From assembly GCA_001799195.1 (NCBI GenBank), contig MGSU01000081.1, positions 1-5,942 on the forward strand: DNA of 5,942 nucleotides, read 5' to 3'. The position numbers and the translations under genes were made by a program. This DNA is from Deltaproteobacteria bacterium RIFOXYA12_FULL_61_11 (GTDB taxonomy: Bacteria > Bdellovibrionota_F > JAHFAK01 > YA12-FULL-61-11). The notes beneath the pieces were generated by a model. That model worked only from the letters and a program-made list of their open reading frames with translations, searched no databases and had not been told where the DNA came from. Numbering within the stretch: the stretch's first letter is position 1; every line of letters starts with the position of its first letter. Of the stretch, positions 4,420 through 5,942 are shown in pieces.

Positions 4420-5942
4420 TCACACGTCGTCGGGTCCTGGTATTGGCAGGTTCTCCTGTTCGCACAACCGACGTAATTGGCCGAGGGACCAGGCAGAATT
4501 GAATTGGAAGAAGGTCTTGTAGGGGGAGAGGAGCAAGGTACACAGCTCGACGACCCTGTGATCATGGGTTTCTGCGGCAGTCATGACCTCATGGAGGTCT
4601 ATTCCGGCCAGCTTGAGGGTGAGGAGATGCTTGACCCGGCCGGGATGCAAAGTAAAGGTGGCCGGGAGGTCGTCTCCAAGTCGTTTTTTTGCCTGATTGA
4701 GGTTTCTCTCCCCCACCTCGGTCAGGACGTCCATGTATTGCTCGAAATGCAGCCACTCGTTCAGCAGGGTGGCGATTTCCGAAGAGGAAAAGGATTTCCA
4801 GAAGCGAACGGGATGGGGCGAGGCAAGGAAACGGCCGAGGACGAAGCATCCGGCACCCAGGCCGGAGCGCCCCTCTTGGCGACTCTTGGCGAGTGCGGAG
4901 TGGAAGAAGGAGACCTGTCTATCGAGGGTGAGCAAGAGGTAAATAGTGTGCTGATTGAGATGAGCGCCCATCTCACAGGCGAAGACCTCCTCGAGGTAGC
5001 GTTGGGGGTACTGGTCGAACCATTCGTTGACCGTGCGGCTTCGCTCGTGCTCGTCGTCGAGGTCGAAACGCACCAACCGGACGAGATCGCGGATACCGTT
5101 GATCTGGCGCAGCTCGAGGTGACTGACCAGTTCTTGATATTCGCGATACGCCTCAGCCACGGCCGGGAAAAGGTTCTCTTCTCCCGGGTCGAGGTGCACT
5201 TTTTCGCCGTTCATGTAGCGCAGCAGCCTGCCGGGCTGGTATTCAGCGCGCCCCAGGTACAGGGTTTGCCGACGGCTGGAAACCGTGACCCAGTCGCCTT
5301 CGAGGATGCGGACTCCTTTGGTATTGACCAGACAACGTCCACCTCGGTCGTCAACCGCGGCAAAGTAGTTTCCATACCGTTCCATATTGAGCAGGGCGGG
5401 TATTCCGAAACCTTGGCAGAGAGTGACCACGTGGATGGCCGCAGGGGTGCCACAGACGATGGCATCCATCTCGCGCATGATCACGGTATCCGAGGGTTGG
5501 AAAGACTGTTTGAAATAACAGACCTTCTCTCCACGCCTCTTGGCAGCCAGGACAGTTTCGGCAGAGAAGTACGCCCTGCCCGTTACCGCGGTGCGGGGGA
5601 GTACGGAAACCCCCTGGCTGAAGACCTGCAGGGAGGTGAGGCTGCTTGGTGAAATGGTGTCGGATTCCATTTGGGTGAAGTGATAGGGGCGGATCAGCTC
5701 GAGCACTCGCTGCCGGGTGATGATCCCCCGACGGTAGAGATTCATGATTGCCAGGAAGGCTGCTCTGCCGGAGAGCTCCGAGCAATTGAGCTGCAGCAGG
5801 GCAAAACAGTCGTAACGACCCGTGGTCTCAACCGCGAACTCGAGGGTCACGGGCGAGCGGAAGTGTTCCTCAAGGCGGGGTAGGTTCGGACAGAAATAGC
5901 TGACTCCCGGGAAGGCAGCCGCGAGGTCCTCTTGTCGTTCGA
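4420..5942 (-). CDS. PPDK/PEP-synthase-like phosphotransfer protein: ATP-grasp end, phosphohistidine domain, novel C-terminus (partial, 5' end outside window)
   Basis: Pyruvate phosphate dikinase and PEP synthase move a phosphate from ATP to a swivelling-domain histidine and then to pyruvate on a TIM barrel. The frame stays open from the stop at 4420 to the window edge (506 complete codons), so the GTG at 5850 is probably internal. Counting from the edge, residues 20-52 (LPRLEEHFRSP, then LEFAVE and FALLQLN) match the end of the PPDK ATP-grasp domain (LE-x-x-x-R-D-x-x-D-I-E-F-T-I-E ... LQTR). About 58-100 is the linker, with YRRGIITRQRVLELI like VEEGLITKEEAL. About 110-230 is the swivelling domain: RGEKVCYFKQSFQPSD, then GTPAAIH with candidate phosphohistidine His170 (codon 5433-5431), then GFGIPALLN and EGDWVTV near its end. 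About 235-506 is helical and charged, ends in PIPGPDDV, and resembles no PEP-binding barrel. The Arg of the ATP-site QTR is Asn here and the GGMTSH loop is altered, so activity may be changed. Rifampin phosphotransferase is a precedent for such enzymes without a PEP barrel. Confidence 0.8.
   Translation of the reverse strand, partial: ERQEDLAAAFPGVSYFCPNLPRLEEHFRSPVTLEFAVETTGRYDCFALLQLNCSELSGRAAFLAIMNLYRRGIITRQRVLELIRPYHFTQMESDTISPSSLTSLQVFSQGVSVLPRTAVTGRAYFSAETVLAAKRRGEKVCYFKQSFQPSDTVIMREMDAIVCGTPAAIHVVTLCQGFGIPALLNMERYGNYFAAVDDRGGRCLVNTKGVRILEGDWVTVSSRRQTLYLGRAEYQPGRLLRYMNGEKVHLDPGEENLFPAVAEAYREYQELVSHLELRQINGIRDLVRLVRFDLDDEHERSRTVNEWFDQYPQRYLEEVFACEMGAHLNQHTIYLLLTLDRQVSFFHSALAKSRQEGRSGLGAGCFVLGRFLASPHPVRFWKSFSSSEIATLLNEWLHFEQYMDVLTEVGERNLNQAKKRLGDDLPATFTLHPGRVKHLLTLKLAGIDLHEVMTAAETHDHRVVELCTLLLSPYKTFFQFNSAWSLGQLRRLCEQENLPIPGPDDV

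Noticed and set aside
4400-4543. 48-residue N-terminal extension of the membrane protein, from 4543
   Set aside because: It overlaps the end of the PPDK-like gene by over 100 bp, while a perfect AGGAGG sits 7 nt before ATG 4399.
4477-5652. 391-codon open frame on the plus strand opposite the PPDK-like gene
   Set aside because: It is antisense to a gene with clear homology. Its translation is an acidic/Val-rich mix without motifs, and long shadow frames are common in GC-rich DNA.
5848-5850. GTG at 5850 as the start of the PPDK-like protein
   Set aside because: The frame has no stop up to the window edge, and the upstream residues (such as LPRLEEHFRSP) continue the ATP-grasp homology, so the gene begins outside the window.

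Overview
This is a GC-rich (about 60 % by eye), fully coding bacterial window. It has two transcription units that converge and overlap by 6 bp near position 1900. High GC, tight ATGA/GTGA gene overlaps and the style of the sensor kinase fit a proteobacterium. A gammaproteobacterium, perhaps of purple-sulfur type, is my guess, but no marker gene confirms it.

Plus strand, 1-1901: the tail of a small PstS-like periplasmic phosphate-binding-type protein overlaps, by GTGA, a complete membrane-bound histidine kinase of 581 aa. The kinase has two membrane helices around a periplasmic sensor region, then HAMP, then DHp, then HATPase. Its DHp domain carries an unusually long helical insert between the phospho-accepting helix and the second helix. 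The pair looks like a ligand-sensing two-component module. No response regulator is visible.

Minus strand, 5942-1896: three genes lie head to tail, with spacings of 20 nt and then a 4-nt overlap, so they are almost certainly one operon whose promoter is outside the window. The order is: (i) a 5'-incomplete PPDK/PEP-synthase-like protein, with the end of an ATP-grasp domain and a phosphohistidine swivelling domain, but a roughly 270-residue helical region of unknown type where the PEP/pyruvate TIM barrel should be; (ii) a 310-aa integral membrane protein I do not recognise, with about four helices; (iii) a 524-aa enolase homologue whose domain order is swapped. In (iii) the catalytic barrel comes first and the small alpha+beta domain, normally N-terminal, comes last. 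Every catalytic and metal-binding residue I can align is present.

The operon is the striking part. A circularly permuted enolase, a PEP-synthase-type phosphotransfer protein that has lost its PEP barrel, and a membrane protein are tightly coupled. I infer a membrane-linked phosphotransfer or phospho-metabolite module derived from the 2-phosphoglycerate/PEP/pyruvate enzymes, and not ordinary glycolysis. The reaction and substrate are unknown. There is no stretch over 20 bp without a gene, and I see no RNA gene, mobile element, CRISPR array or tandem repeat.
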